This document shows, piece after piece, positions 9,312 to 19,088 of a stretch of 64,000 bases of DNA; position 1 is the first letter of the stretch; the number at the start of each line of letters is the position of its first letter. The DNA lies in assembly GCA_964586315.1 (NCBI GenBank), contig CAZPHE010000005.1, positions 1 to 64,000 on the forward strand. The letters run 5' to 3'. The DNA comes from CAZEER01 sp964586315 (GTDB taxonomy: Bacteria > Fidelibacterota > Marinisomatia > Marinisomatales > UBA1611). Both the position numbers and the translations under genes were made by a program. The notes under the pieces were generated by a model, which worked only from the letters and a program-made list of their open reading frames with translations, searched no databases and was not told the DNA's origin.

Positions 9312-12300
9312 ATGCATAAAAAAGAAACAGCAGTTATTCTTCAAAGAATTGAAAAATGGTATAATCATTTACCAAAACTAGTTGTTTATGATAAACAAAC
9401 TTTTACCGCAGAATTTGGTTGGTCAAAAGACCCCACTCCATTTTCTGAGAGGTTAAGCTTAGAATATAAAACCATTCAGGAAGGTGACCATTGGGGTGAA
9501 AAATGGGAAAGTGCATGGTTCCATCTTAAAGGGGAAATACCAGCAAAGTGGAAAGGTGAAACTATTGTTGCGGAGTTAGATTTTTCTGGAGAAGGATTAG
9601 TTTTTAATACAAATGGTCAAGCGCTTCAAGGAATAACAAATGGATCCATATGGGATCCGAATTTTGCTAGAACAAGAGTAGTTCTAATTGATTCATGCAA
9701 TGGAGATGAAAAAATTGAATTATGGGTTGAGGCAGCTGCCAACTCGTTGTTTGGTGTTTTTACGGATCCTGATCCGCAAGATGAGAGTCCAAAAAGGCAT
9801 GGTTGGTTTGATGCGAAAGTTGAATCCGTAAAATTTGGTATCTTTGATACAAAATTATGGCATCTGTATTTGGATGCTAGAATTTTATTGGGTCTGGTAA
9901 AACGTTTGGATGAACAATCAATAAGGCGATCAAGAGCTATTCTCGCTTTGAATCAGTGTATTAATATTTTTGCTGATGATCAAAAAAATTCAGATAAAGC
10001 TCGTGCCTGCCTAAAAAATGAATTATCAAAACATGCATCAGCATCTGATCTGTATGTCTCCGCGATAGGACATGCACATATAGATACGGGATGGTTATGG
10101 CCAGTTAGAGAAACAATTCGAAAGTGTGCAAGAACATTTGCAACACAATTAAGTATAATTGATTCGTATCCAAAATATATTTTTGGGGCCTCTCAACCTC
10201 AACACTATCAATTTATGAAAGACCGTTATCCTGAATTATATAATCGAATAAAGAAAGCTGTTAAACAAGGGAATTGGGAATGTCAGGGAGGTATGTGGGT
10301 TGAAGCCGACTGTAACTTGATCAGTGGCGAATCAATGGTTCGGCAATTATTGCATGGTAAAAATTTTTTTAAGGATGAATTTGATGTAGAAGTAGATAAC
10401 CTTTGGCTTCCTGATGTCTTTGGTTATTCAGCTGCATTGCCTCAGATACTTAAAAAAGCAGGTATTAATTATTTTCTTACTCAAAAATTATCTTGGAGTC
10501 AGTTCAATGAATTTCCTCATCATACCTTCAACTGGCGTGGGATTGATGGTACAGAAATTTTGACGCATTTCCCACCTGAGAACACCTATAATAGTGAGCT
10601 GGATACTGAGTTTTTACTTCCTGCTCATACTGGATTTAAAGAAAAGGATAAATTGGATGAATTCATCTCTCTTTTTGGTGTTGGTGATGGAGGAGGAGGA
10701 CCTAAGCCAGAGAATGTTGAACTTGGTATGCGTATGGAAAACCTTGAAAATTCTCCCAGAGTAAAGTTCGATACTGCAAAAAATTTTTTTCATAGATTGG
10801 ATAGATATAAGGATAATCTAGAAACTTGGGTTGGAGAACTTTACTTGGAACTTCATCGTGGCACTCTGACTACTCATGGACTTGTTAAGAAGCAAAATAG
10901 AAAGCTTGAGTGGAAACTCAGGGCAGTTGAGATGATCTATTCTTGCTTATCAATTAAAAATTACCCATCTGAAGAATTAGATACTTTATGGAAAAAATTA
11001 ATGATTAACCAGTTCCATGATATTATACCAGGTTCAAGTATTAACCTGGTTTACCAAACCACGCACAAAGAATATGAAGAGATACATAAAGTCTGCGATG
11101 AATTAATTGAGAAATCATCAAATCTACTTTTCGAAAAAGATGCGGATTCTTTTATATTAATCAATACACTTTCTTACGCTTGGAAAGGGAAAGTAACTTT
11201 GCCAAAATCTTTTAATGGATATTCCGTTTTTGATAGTAATGGAGATTCTATGCCGGTACAGAAATTTGAAAATGGACAGATGCTTTTTGTTAATCTTGAT
11301 CCTTTATCTTTTTCTACGTTTATTAAAGGAGATAAAGTTCAAATTGATCTTGATAAGAACAATGATCTAGTTTTAGAAAATAATTTTATACGTTATGAAT
11401 TTGATAAACATGGTCAGATGATTTCTGCCTATGATAAAGAACTAGACAAGCAAGTTTTAACTCAACCTGGGAATATACTATCTCTCTATGAAGATCGACC
11501 TAATAATTGGGACGCATGGGATGTAGATTTTTTTTATAGAGATGCTTTAATTGAAACTGCAAAAATTACTAATGCAAATTCTGGTTCCCAGGGTAGTGTA
11601 GTGAAACAGTTAGATCTTAGTTTTACTATAGGTCGATCTAAAATTCATCAAAAAGTCTCACTCCAGGCTGAAACCAAAAGAATAGATTTTTCAACTAATG
11701 TAAATTGGAATGAGAAGCATAAAATGCTCCGTGTCCATTTCCCGGTTAATGTAATGGCAGAACAAGCATCCTTCGATATTCAATATGGGTATGTAAAACG
11801 AAATACTCACAGGAACACAAGTTGGGATAAGGCTAAATTTGAAGTTGGCGGTCATAAATATGCTGATCTATCAGATCATGATTATGGAGTAGCTCTGTTA
11901 AATGATTCTAAGTATGGCTATATGGTGCATAATAATCTTTTGGATTTAAACCTACTGCGTTCTCCAACTAATCCTGACCCTGATGCGGATATGGGTGCCC
12001 ACTTGTTCACCTATAGTTTATTTCCTCATGAAAATGACCTTATTCGTTCGGACACAATACGTGAATCATCTTGCTTGAATCAGCAGCCGATACTTTTTGA
12101 AGGTGTGAAATCAATTGTAGATATTCCCGTAAAAATCTCTGGAGAAGGAATAGAGTTAGCGGTTCTTAAAAAAGCAGAAAAAGAGGATTGTTGGATTGTT
12201 AGAATCGTTGAAACTCATGGTAGGAACTCTAAAGGATCACTCAGTCTAAATGGATTAGTTACAGAATGTGATCTTATGGAATGGGAGAACCTTTCTGAAC

Positions 12301-12374
12301 CAATTGAAGTAGATGGTAAGATGCCTCTTAACCTGTCACCCTTTGAAATAAAGACATACAAGATTAGGCTATAG
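9312..12374 (+). CDS. GH38 alpha-mannosidase, cytoplasmic
   Basis: The 1020-residue length is normal for class II (GH38) alpha-mannosidases. The Zn-binding motif HAHID (His254, His256, Asp258) is followed by TGWLWP, and the nucleophile is Asp368 in WLPDVFGYS. GMWVEADCNLISGES and NQFHDIIPGSS are further family marks, and the C-terminal beta-sandwich domain is present (YEDRPNNWDAWD near 730). It lacks a signal peptide. The enzyme releases alpha-linked mannose, as on high-mannose N-glycans or the products of upstream mannan hydrolases. It closes the transporter/hydrolase run that starts with the beta-mannosidase. Confidence 0.95.
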   Translation: MHKKETAVILQRIEKWYNHLPKLVVYDKQTFTAEFGWSKDPTPFSERLSLEYKTIQEGDHWGEKWESAWFHLKGEIPAKWKGETIVAELDFSGEGLVFNTNGQALQGITNGSIWDPNFARTRVVLIDSCNGDEKIELWVEAAANSLFGVFTDPDPQDESPKRHGWFDAKVESVKFGIFDTKLWHLYLDARILLGLVKRLDEQSIRRSRAILALNQCINIFADDQKNSDKARACLKNELSKHASASDLYVSAIGHAHIDTGWLWPVRETIRKCARTFATQLSIIDSYPKYIFGASQPQHYQFMKDRYPELYNRIKKAVKQGNWECQGGMWVEADCNLISGESMVRQLLHGKNFFKDEFDVEVDNLWLPDVFGYSAALPQILKKAGINYFLTQKLSWSQFNEFPHHTFNWRGIDGTEILTHFPPENTYNSELDTEFLLPAHTGFKEKDKLDEFISLFGVGDGGGGPKPENVELGMRMENLENSPRVKFDTAKNFFHRLDRYKDNLETWVGELYLELHRGTLTTHGLVKKQNRKLEWKLRAVEMIYSCLSIKNYPSEELDTLWKKLMINQFHDIIPGSSINLVYQTTHKEYEEIHKVCDELIEKSSNLLFEKDADSFILINTLSYAWKGKVTLPKSFNGYSVFDSNGDSMPVQKFENGQMLFVNLDPLSFSTFIKGDKVQIDLDKNNDLVLENNFIRYEFDKHGQMISAYDKELDKQVLTQPGNILSLYEDRPNNWDAWDVDFFYRDALIETAKITNANSGSQGSVVKQLDLSFTIGRSKIHQKVSLQAETKRIDFSTNVNWNEKHKMLRVHFPVNVMAEQASFDIQYGYVKRNTHRNTSWDKAKFEVGGHKYADLSDHDYGVALLNDSKYGYMVHNNLLDLNLLRSPTNPDPDADMGAHLFTYSLFPHENDLIRSDTIRESSCLNQQPILFEGVKSIVDIPVKISGEGIELAVLKKAEKEDCWIVRIVETHGRNSKGSLSLNGLVTECDLMEWENLSEPIEVDGKMPLNLSPFEIKTYKIRL

Positions 12375-12505
12375 TTTATTTGTGTGTGAAATCACATAAA
12401 TGAAAATTTAAAACCATACTATTTGTGGTATGGTATAAGTTGTTTTATTTTAAGAAGGTTAAATTAAATATTTTTTTTATTTCTAATAATTCAATGGAGT
12501 GTTTT

Positions 12506-15500
12506 ATGATACGTTATTTATTAATTAGTATACTCTTTACATTATCTTCCTTAAATGCATCTAATCCAAATACTAATAATCGAATAGATGTAAATCCAAA
12601 TCAGGGTGCTTCTCATGAAATACTGAAATCAAACCCCAGCCCAGTATTACAGGAATCAAAATTGGAGAGACAGAAAAAAATTGATTCCATAAAAGAAAAA
12701 ACTGCAGAACAAAAGCAAAATCTTGATTCAAAGATTAAAATAGCAAAAACATTATTTCAGAATAAAAAACAAAATAATCGATCACTTTTAAATAAATCAA
12801 GAATTGATCTTTCATCTTTCAATGTAAAAATGAAATCAAGCAATCGATATTTCAATAGAAATATTGTTAATACTCAAGAAAGTAGAGATGACACCATAGA
12901 TGTTTCTTGGGGAGATGGAAGCCCCGGAATACTTGAAGCAGCAATCACCGGACCGGGAGTTTACAGACTAGAAGCAGGTAAAGTGTACTTGACAATCCAC
13001 AACATACCTATAGATGAAGGTGCAGTCCATATAGTTAGCGCGTCTCCCAGTGGTGATGAACATCCTGCAACAATTCAACCACACAATGGGGAAGATGGTC
13101 TTCTAAACCATGATGCTGGATCATGGCCAAATCAGGTATTGTTTACATTAAATGGTGATGATACAGAATTAAAACTGGAAGGTTTAATACTTAATGGAGT
13201 TGAACCTCAAGTAAATAATAGTTTGTTTGGGATTGCGACTGCAAGAGGTGCAAGGCAAAAAATCATTGTTGAGGAATGCATTCTTTCAAGTTTTAAACAT
13301 CTTTATTTTAGTACTTTTGGTACTCAGACTGATTTTCATATAACGAATTCCGTTGCAAAGGAATGGCTTAATGGTCCTGGTGGTATGTTTTTTGGTGGAA
13401 TTGTTTGGGGTGGAGGCAGTTGGATGGGTACTATTGATACTATAGTGGTTCAGAATAATACAATAGAAGGAGTTCTCGGCGAAGCATTCGTAATTTATGA
13501 GCATGTAGATTATGGGATAGTTGATCACAATACATTTACAAATATTAATATGAATCCTATCTGGCGCTGGGGGCAGAATAACCTTCAAGTGACAAATAAT
13601 TTGTTCTATAATTGTAAATCGTACGGGCAGTCAACCTACGATATTAGTGATTGGGGTGTTTGGTATCCTGGTGGGGTAGGACAGATGTCTTTAATGCAAA
13701 GAAGTGGCACTGGAGTGACTAGTGGAACTTATATGATGGATGATGGACAAATTGTAGATATGGATAACAGGAATATTAACTATTACAATAATGCCTGGCA
13801 CTGGAGTGATAATTATAGAGAGTGGGTTACTATGATGGCTTCAGAGCCTTGGAGCTGGGAATACGGCTATGAAGATGACGATGGTAATTGGATTACAGAA
13901 ACTCGGTGGGATACGATGCTGACTGTTGAGACAACAGCCAAATGGCTAGATGATACAACAACGGCAACAATAAATGAAGGTGTAGGGGTCACAGAGTCTA
14001 ACAATATTGAAGTAGATGACTTGGAAATGAATCTAGATATGGGATATCTCGATGCTCAGCTGGAAAGGACGACTGCTTTTAGATCTAACCCAAACAATGC
14101 TGGAGAAAATACACCTGATTGGTGGACCTATCAGCCGGATGGTAATCATGCAGAAGTTGAATGGCCAATGCATTATGATGCTAGTTACGATAATTCTTCA
14201 GCTGCGGCAGCTCATTGTACCCATGGCGAGCCAGTTGGTTCCACACGGTGGATGGATCACCCAAGTCCAATATCCTTTCCTGTCGGTATTGAATATGAGT
14301 ATACGTCTGTGGAAGATCTTTATGAAGATTTTGGTTACGTTCTTGCATCCCTAGGATCTGAATGTCCAGATTGTGAGGGAAACTTAGATAATATGGGTGC
14401 TAATGACTATATTACAATCGAGGACTTAGACGAATTCTTAGCTTGGGCAGAGCAATATAATTTTGGAGAATACTATTTTCAGTTTATCGATGTAGATGGC
14501 AATGAAATGTACGATACTGGAGAAATTTATGCTGTTTCTTGCGAGAGCGGTAGTGCTGGAAACTACACTGTAGCATACAGTGGGGGTGTCTATTGGATGG
14601 ACTTTATAGAATTCTGGATGGCAGCATATGATTTTGAATTTTATCCTGATGATGGTGGTGGCGAAGGCTATGAAGGTGGATTCCAGTATCTAGGTGAGTG
14701 GAATGGGCACTATTATTATGTTTCAATGGAAAGTGCAACATGGTTTGATGGCTTGTATTTCACAGACACTGTCGAAGTTGGAGAAGGGATTGATGTCTAT
14801 ATGGGGACTGTCACATCTCAAGAAGAAAATGATTTTTTACAGACAGCTATATATGATTCTATGCCTGATATAGAGAGTGTTTGGCTGGGATTTACTGATG
14901 AATATGAAGAAGGGAACTGGCAGTGGGTTACCGGTGAGGATGTTGTTTACACAAATTGGGAGGATGGTGAACCAAATAATTTTGATGGGAATGAGCACTA
15001 TGCTGAAATGACGGTTTCTGGAGGTGCATGGTATGATATGCATTACTACTATCAAATTCCATTTATAGTTGAACTAGAGTTTAATGATGAACCAGTATAT
15101 TTTGTAAAAGAAGATTACGCAGATTATACTGATCCTGAAAACTGGGATGAAATTACGGGTTCAGTCGCAATCACAAGAGCAAACAATCAAGGGCTATTTA
15201 ATCCATATTTTCAGGATGAATACAATGCAATTGGTCCAACAGGAACTCTATGGGCATGGATGGTTACTGAAGATGCAACCCAAGCAGATTATATGGAATG
15301 GCATGATGTGGTATCAGGGAATGCAAATAATTTACCTGGTCAAACTTTATCTTTGTGGTGTCTTGAAGAAGGCCTTTTCTTTGATATTCAATTTGAGAGT
15401 TGGACAGGCGGTAATAATGGTGGTGGATTTAGTTACTGGAGATATCCAGTAGACCCTCCTCCTGCAGGTCCAGGCTTGTTATTTGTTTGGTCTGAAATTG

Positions 15501-17614
15501 GTAATGATGAATCTGGAGATGGTTCTTTCGATTATCCATTTGGTACGATTGGTCATGCACTAAGTGTTATGAATGATGGTGATTTTATTATTGTTGGGCC
15601 AGGAGTTTATCAAGAAAATTTAAATGTAGAAAACTCATCTGGAATCCTAGTCGCTATTTCAGGTCCTGATTCAACTGTCATTGATGGGAATGGACTTGAA
15701 ACAGTTTTCGGTATCACCAATGGGGATTGGATAGTAGCAGGTTTTACAATTACCAATGGGTATGGTGATAATCAAGGTGGAGGAGTGCGGATATGGGGTG
15801 GTAGTCTAATGATGAATAATAATCAATTTATTAATAATAGTGCTTTGACATATGGTGGGGGTCTAGTTGCATATAATGCTGATGTGATGATTGACAGTTC
15901 TCTCTTTTTGGGCAACAACTCCAATAATTATGGAGGTGGCTTGCATATTGTTAATGATGATCCCTTACAACAATATAGGTTTGTTTCTATAGAGAATACA
16001 GTATTTGCACAAAATACTGTTAGTGATGGGCAAGGAGCAGGAGCATATCTAGCCTCCTATGATGATGTGTATACGGATGTATACATGAATGCAAATGGAT
16101 TTGTTCAAAACTCAGGGAACAATTATTCAGGTCTGCGTATTAATGGGAATGTAAATGCAAATATATTTGGAAATGCTTTTGTAGGGAATGAAGCACAGAC
16201 ATACGCAGCTGCTGGAGGGTTTTCTGGAAATAGTAGTGTCTATATGGATTATTCACTTATTGCACATAATCATGCAAATCTTGGAGGTGGAAATTCAAAT
16301 TCTGGTGGTTTTTCTGTATGGAGTGGAGCCTATGGAAGTTTTAACTTCTGTACTTTTGTAGGGAATGAAGCAGAATATGGCAGTGCTTTAACTGCTGGTG
16401 GAGGTGCATATGCAGATGTGAATTACTCTATTATTTGGAATAACTTAGGTGATAATTCCCTCGCAGCAGTACAGTGGGATAATAATGGCAGCAGTCTATA
16501 TGTGTATGAGAGTGTCATACAAGGTGGTGAGAATGGAGGTTTTGCAGATGAATTATCATATATTGATTATTATAATATTATTGATTCGCCACCATTTTTC
16601 TGTGATCCTCAAAATGGTGATTTTTCCATTGATGAAATGTCGCCAGCTGTCACGAGTTGGGGAGAACCAATGGGAGCGTTTGGCTTTGGATGCTCTGGTA
16701 CAATTCAAGCTTCTGCCAGTATCTTAAATGTGGAAGATATCCCAGATGATCAGGGTGGAAGAGTCTATATTACTTTTGAAAAATCTTTATTTGATACGGA
16801 TGGTCTAGATCGTACTGAGATGTATACCATTGAACGCTTAGATGGAGATCAATGGGTTGGGCTTAATTCTATTGGAGCTTATGGTAGTAATGAATATGTT
16901 GTTGAGGCAACCACGCTTTCTGATTCAACTAGTGAAAATGATGCCTTAACTACTTACCGTGTTATTGCAAATATGGATGAAGGGAATTTTGAGAGTGACC
17001 CCGCGTCAGGATATTCTGTTGATAATATTGCTCCAGGAATGGTGACTGGAGTAAGTGCTGAACTTTCAGATGGTGTTGTAACACTTATGTGGGATCCTTC
17101 TGATGCAAATGATTTCTCGCATTATACTATCTATCATAGTAATAATCCCGAATTTTTTCCTAGTGATGATACTATGCTTGGTACAGATTCTTCACCATCA
17201 TTCCAGCATGATGTAGAAGAAATTGGTGAATATTACTATATAGTTTCTGCGGTTGATATCCATGAGAATGAAGGTGAGTATTCGGAAGTAATGAATGTAA
17301 CTTTATTAACTCTAGTAGATGTTCATGGATTACCAAATAATTATGCATTGCATCAGAATTACCCGAATCCATTTAATCCTAGTACAACTCTTAGGTATGA
17401 TTTACCTAAAAATAGCGATGTCTCCATTATGATTTTTGATATGATGGGTAGACAAATTTCAACGTTGTTAAATGGCAAAATGTCAGCTGGTTATCATGCC
17501 ATACAATGGGATGGAACAAATTATCTGGGTTCTAGAGTAGCAGCTGGAGTTTATATATATACAATTCAGGCTGGTCAATATAGAGAACTTAGAAAAATGA
17601 TTTTTTTGAAATAA
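12506..17614 (+). CDS. Giant T9SS-secreted beta-helix / C-type lectin protein
   Basis: I choose the ATG at 12506 (GGAG six bases upstream, then signal peptide MIRYLLISILFTLSSLNAS); the frame is open further up, to an ATG at 12425. The product is 1702 residues. Domains: charged coiled region (about 30-110); first beta-helix (about 130-380), paralogous to the gene at 1-1335; an EF-hand/dockerin-like acidic segment (about 620-685, DVDGNEMYDTGE); a C-type lectin-like domain (about 730-860) with WLGFTDEYEEGNW and GEPNN; a second beta-helix (about 990-1400, GDGSFDYPFGTIGHAL onward); Fn3-type repeats (about 1400-1600); and a T9SS type A sorting domain (last 90 residues, QNYPNPFNPSTT through RKMIFLK). 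Predicted outside location: surface or released. The EPN tripeptide matches the mannose-type motif of Ca-dependent lectins, suggestive beside mannosidases but not proof. Confidence 0.88.
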   Translation: MIRYLLISILFTLSSLNASNPNTNNRIDVNPNQGASHEILKSNPSPVLQESKLERQKKIDSIKEKTAEQKQNLDSKIKIAKTLFQNKKQNNRSLLNKSRIDLSSFNVKMKSSNRYFNRNIVNTQESRDDTIDVSWGDGSPGILEAAITGPGVYRLEAGKVYLTIHNIPIDEGAVHIVSASPSGDEHPATIQPHNGEDGLLNHDAGSWPNQVLFTLNGDDTELKLEGLILNGVEPQVNNSLFGIATARGARQKIIVEECILSSFKHLYFSTFGTQTDFHITNSVAKEWLNGPGGMFFGGIVWGGGSWMGTIDTIVVQNNTIEGVLGEAFVIYEHVDYGIVDHNTFTNINMNPIWRWGQNNLQVTNNLFYNCKSYGQSTYDISDWGVWYPGGVGQMSLMQRSGTGVTSGTYMMDDGQIVDMDNRNINYYNNAWHWSDNYREWVTMMASEPWSWEYGYEDDDGNWITETRWDTMLTVETTAKWLDDTTTATINEGVGVTESNNIEVDDLEMNLDMGYLDAQLERTTAFRSNPNNAGENTPDWWTYQPDGNHAEVEWPMHYDASYDNSSAAAAHCTHGEPVGSTRWMDHPSPISFPVGIEYEYTSVEDLYEDFGYVLASLGSECPDCEGNLDNMGANDYITIEDLDEFLAWAEQYNFGEYYFQFIDVDGNEMYDTGEIYAVSCESGSAGNYTVAYSGGVYWMDFIEFWMAAYDFEFYPDDGGGEGYEGGFQYLGEWNGHYYYVSMESATWFDGLYFTDTVEVGEGIDVYMGTVTSQEENDFLQTAIYDSMPDIESVWLGFTDEYEEGNWQWVTGEDVVYTNWEDGEPNNFDGNEHYAEMTVSGGAWYDMHYYYQIPFIVELEFNDEPVYFVKEDYADYTDPENWDEITGSVAITRANNQGLFNPYFQDEYNAIGPTGTLWAWMVTEDATQADYMEWHDVVSGNANNLPGQTLSLWCLEEGLFFDIQFESWTGGNNGGGFSYWRYPVDPPPAGPGLLFVWSEIGNDESGDGSFDYPFGTIGHALSVMNDGDFIIVGPGVYQENLNVENSSGILVAISGPDSTVIDGNGLETVFGITNGDWIVAGFTITNGYGDNQGGGVRIWGGSLMMNNNQFINNSALTYGGGLVAYNADVMIDSSLFLGNNSNNYGGGLHIVNDDPLQQYRFVSIENTVFAQNTVSDGQGAGAYLASYDDVYTDVYMNANGFVQNSGNNYSGLRINGNVNANIFGNAFVGNEAQTYAAAGGFSGNSSVYMDYSLIAHNHANLGGGNSNSGGFSVWSGAYGSFNFCTFVGNEAEYGSALTAGGGAYADVNYSIIWNNLGDNSLAAVQWDNNGSSLYVYESVIQGGENGGFADELSYIDYYNIIDSPPFFCDPQNGDFSIDEMSPAVTSWGEPMGAFGFGCSGTIQASASILNVEDIPDDQGGRVYITFEKSLFDTDGLDRTEMYTIERLDGDQWVGLNSIGAYGSNEYVVEATTLSDSTSENDALTTYRVIANMDEGNFESDPASGYSVDNIAPGMVTGVSAELSDGVVTLMWDPSDANDFSHYTIYHSNNPEFFPSDDTMLGTDSSPSFQHDVEEIGEYYYIVSAVDIHENEGEYSEVMNVTLLTLVDVHGLPNNYALHQNYPNPFNPSTTLRYDLPKNSDVSIMIFDMMGRQISTLLNGKMSAGYHAIQWDGTNYLGSRVAAGVYIYTIQAGQYRELRKMIFLK

Positions 17615-17630
17615 TTCTATCATTTTTAGC

Positions 17631-17663
17631 AAAAAAGGGGCTTTAATTAAAGCCCCTTTTTAG
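17631..17663 (+). terminator. Rho-independent terminator after the giant T9SS protein
   Basis: A perfect inverted repeat spans 17633-17660: AAAAGGGGCTTTAA with its complement, followed by a T-rich tail. It sits 17 bases after the stop codon. The flanking A and T runs could make it bidirectional. Confidence 0.88.
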
Positions 17664-17709
17664 TTTTAGTAAAATTCCCTATTTTATTTAACTTCCGCGA
17701 TTGCCATAT

Positions 17710-18573
17710 ATGATTCATATAACAAAATATATAATAATTCATATTCTATTCTTTAGAATACTTTTTGGGCAAGATACTACCAGGGGAGGTAATCCGTGGC
17801 GAGGAAACAATTTTCAAAAAGTATATTATGAAGAATATGAAGAAGTTAAGAAGCCAGAAAAACAAAGTGAACCTGTTGCGGTTGAATGGGGGTATTTAGA
17901 TTCTCTTGCCGGGGTCTATTATTTGGATAATATACCTTATACAGGTCCTGTAATTAAACAGTTAGAAATTGGTTTACTTACTGGGGAATTTAAGGCTGGA
18001 TTAAAACATGGTTTATGGCAAACGCTTAATAAAATTGGTCAACCTATCATGATTGGTCATTTTAGAAATGGTAGGAAAAATGGGAAATTTGAACAATGGT
18101 ATGATGATGGTGATAAAAGGACCAGAGAATTGATTGCTACTTTTGATATGGATAAATATGTTGATGAATATAAAGAATGGTATGAAAATGGAAAGAAGTC
18201 AATTGTTGCTTTTTATATTGATGGAGAAGAAAATGGTGAATATACAGAGTGGTACTCAAATGGAAAAAAAGCGTTAAAAACGAAATTTGTTAATGGTAGC
18301 CCTGAAGGGATTTATAGAGAATGGCATCAAAATGGAAAAAAATCTTTAAAAGTTAAATATGAAAATGGTTTGGAAAATGGTATATGGATTCAATGGTATT
18401 CAAATGGTAAAAAAGAAATGAAAATTGGCTATGTGAATGGAGTTCCGAGAGGTAGGGCAAAGTTTTGGTTCCCAGATGGAACACTAAGAGGTGAAGGTAT
18501 AGTTAGGAGTGAAGTGCCAGGAGGAGGCTGGATTTTAACTGACCCAGAAGGCAATAAACGAGTTTATAAATAA
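17710..18573 (+). CDS. Exported MORN-variant (YwqK-like) repeat protein
   Basis: The ATG at 17710 is preferred over a TTG three codons upstream. The first 20 residues, ending FRILFGQ, form a signal peptide without a lipobox Cys. From about residue 85 the protein is a series of roughly 23-residue repeats of the form W-Y-x-N-G-K-K...(F/Y)xNG..xG, for example EWYENGKKS, EWYSNGKKA, EWHQNGKKS, QWYSNGKKE and FWFPDGTLR. This is the MORN-variant / YwqK-antitoxin-type repeat, common in FCB bacteria and of no defined biochemical function. A periplasmic or outer-surface scaffold is plausible. It sits alone between two terminators. Confidence 0.8.
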   Translation: MIHITKYIIIHILFFRILFGQDTTRGGNPWRGNNFQKVYYEEYEEVKKPEKQSEPVAVEWGYLDSLAGVYYLDNIPYTGPVIKQLEIGLLTGEFKAGLKHGLWQTLNKIGQPIMIGHFRNGRKNGKFEQWYDDGDKRTRELIATFDMDKYVDEYKEWYENGKKSIVAFYIDGEENGEYTEWYSNGKKALKTKFVNGSPEGIYREWHQNGKKSLKVKYENGLENGIWIQWYSNGKKEMKIGYVNGVPRGRAKFWFPDGTLRGEGIVRSEVPGGGWILTDPEGNKRVYK

Positions 18574-18605
18574 AAAAGCCCCTTCGAAAAAAGGAGCTTT
18601 TTTTT
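18571..18605. terminator. Convergent (bidirectional) terminator
   Basis: Between two convergent genes, an A-run plus GCCCCTT pairs with AAGGAGC plus a T-run, with one C-A mismatch and a short loop (TCGAAA). The A-run on the left and T-run on the right allow function in both directions, serving the plus-strand MORN gene and the minus-strand gene ending at 18617. Confidence 0.8.
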
Positions 18606-18616
18606 AGTAATTTTTT

Positions 18617-19066
18617 CTATTTATAAAATTTTGCCCACTTAGAATCAGGAGCGATCGTAAGAAGTTCCTTTTCATATTCTTTTGCTTTGGAGTTGTCTTC
18701 CAATTTTTTGTAAATCTGAATAACATAGTGGGTTACTTCAGGAATTTTTTCGTGTTCTGGCTTTTTTTCTTTCAGAGTATTTAAAGTATTTAAAAGTTTA
18801 CCCAAGGCTTTATTCAATTCAACCGTACTTGGTCCTTTCATTGATTGTCGATAGTATAGGTGATGGAGGGCTTCATCTTCTGCTTCAGCTCCACGCACAC
18901 CTGCAACAGCGGTGACTTTCTCAACTTCAAATTCTTCAGTGGTTACTTCTTCAATTTCATTCCAGACGGTATTATCCCACATAGCATCTAGATCGAGATC
19001 ATCATCTTGAGCCCAAGTGCTTTGAAAGCAAACTATTAGTGGTATGATAAGTAAAAATTTCTTCAT
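18617..19066 (-). CDS. Small exported protein of unknown function (TPR-like helices)
   Basis: The 149-residue protein starts with a clear signal peptide (MKKFLLIIPLIVCFQSTWAQ) followed by an acidic stretch (DDDLDLDAMWD). The C-terminal half is helical, with paired helices (ALGKLLNTLNTLKEKKPEHEKI and THYVIQIYKKLEDNSKAKEYEKEL) resembling one and a half TPR units. I do not recognise a family. It is the last gene of a minus-strand group, 22 bases downstream of the PorV-like/TPR fusion, so it probably works with that protein in the periplasm. Confidence 0.7.
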   Translation of the reverse strand: MKKFLLIIPLIVCFQSTWAQDDDLDLDAMWDNTVWNEIEEVTTEEFEVEKVTAVAGVRGAEAEDEALHHLYYRQSMKGPSTVELNKALGKLLNTLNTLKEKKPEHEKIPEVTHYVIQIYKKLEDNSKAKEYEKELLTIAPDSKWAKFYK

Positions 19067-19088
19067 TATAGTCTTAAGTTACATAAAT

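Noticed and set aside
12385..12434. CRP site or terminator between the GH38 and giant T9SS genes
   Set aside because: TGTGA-AA-TCACA has a 2-base instead of 6-base spacer. The ACCATAC/GTATGGT hairpin (12413-12434) is not followed by a T-run.
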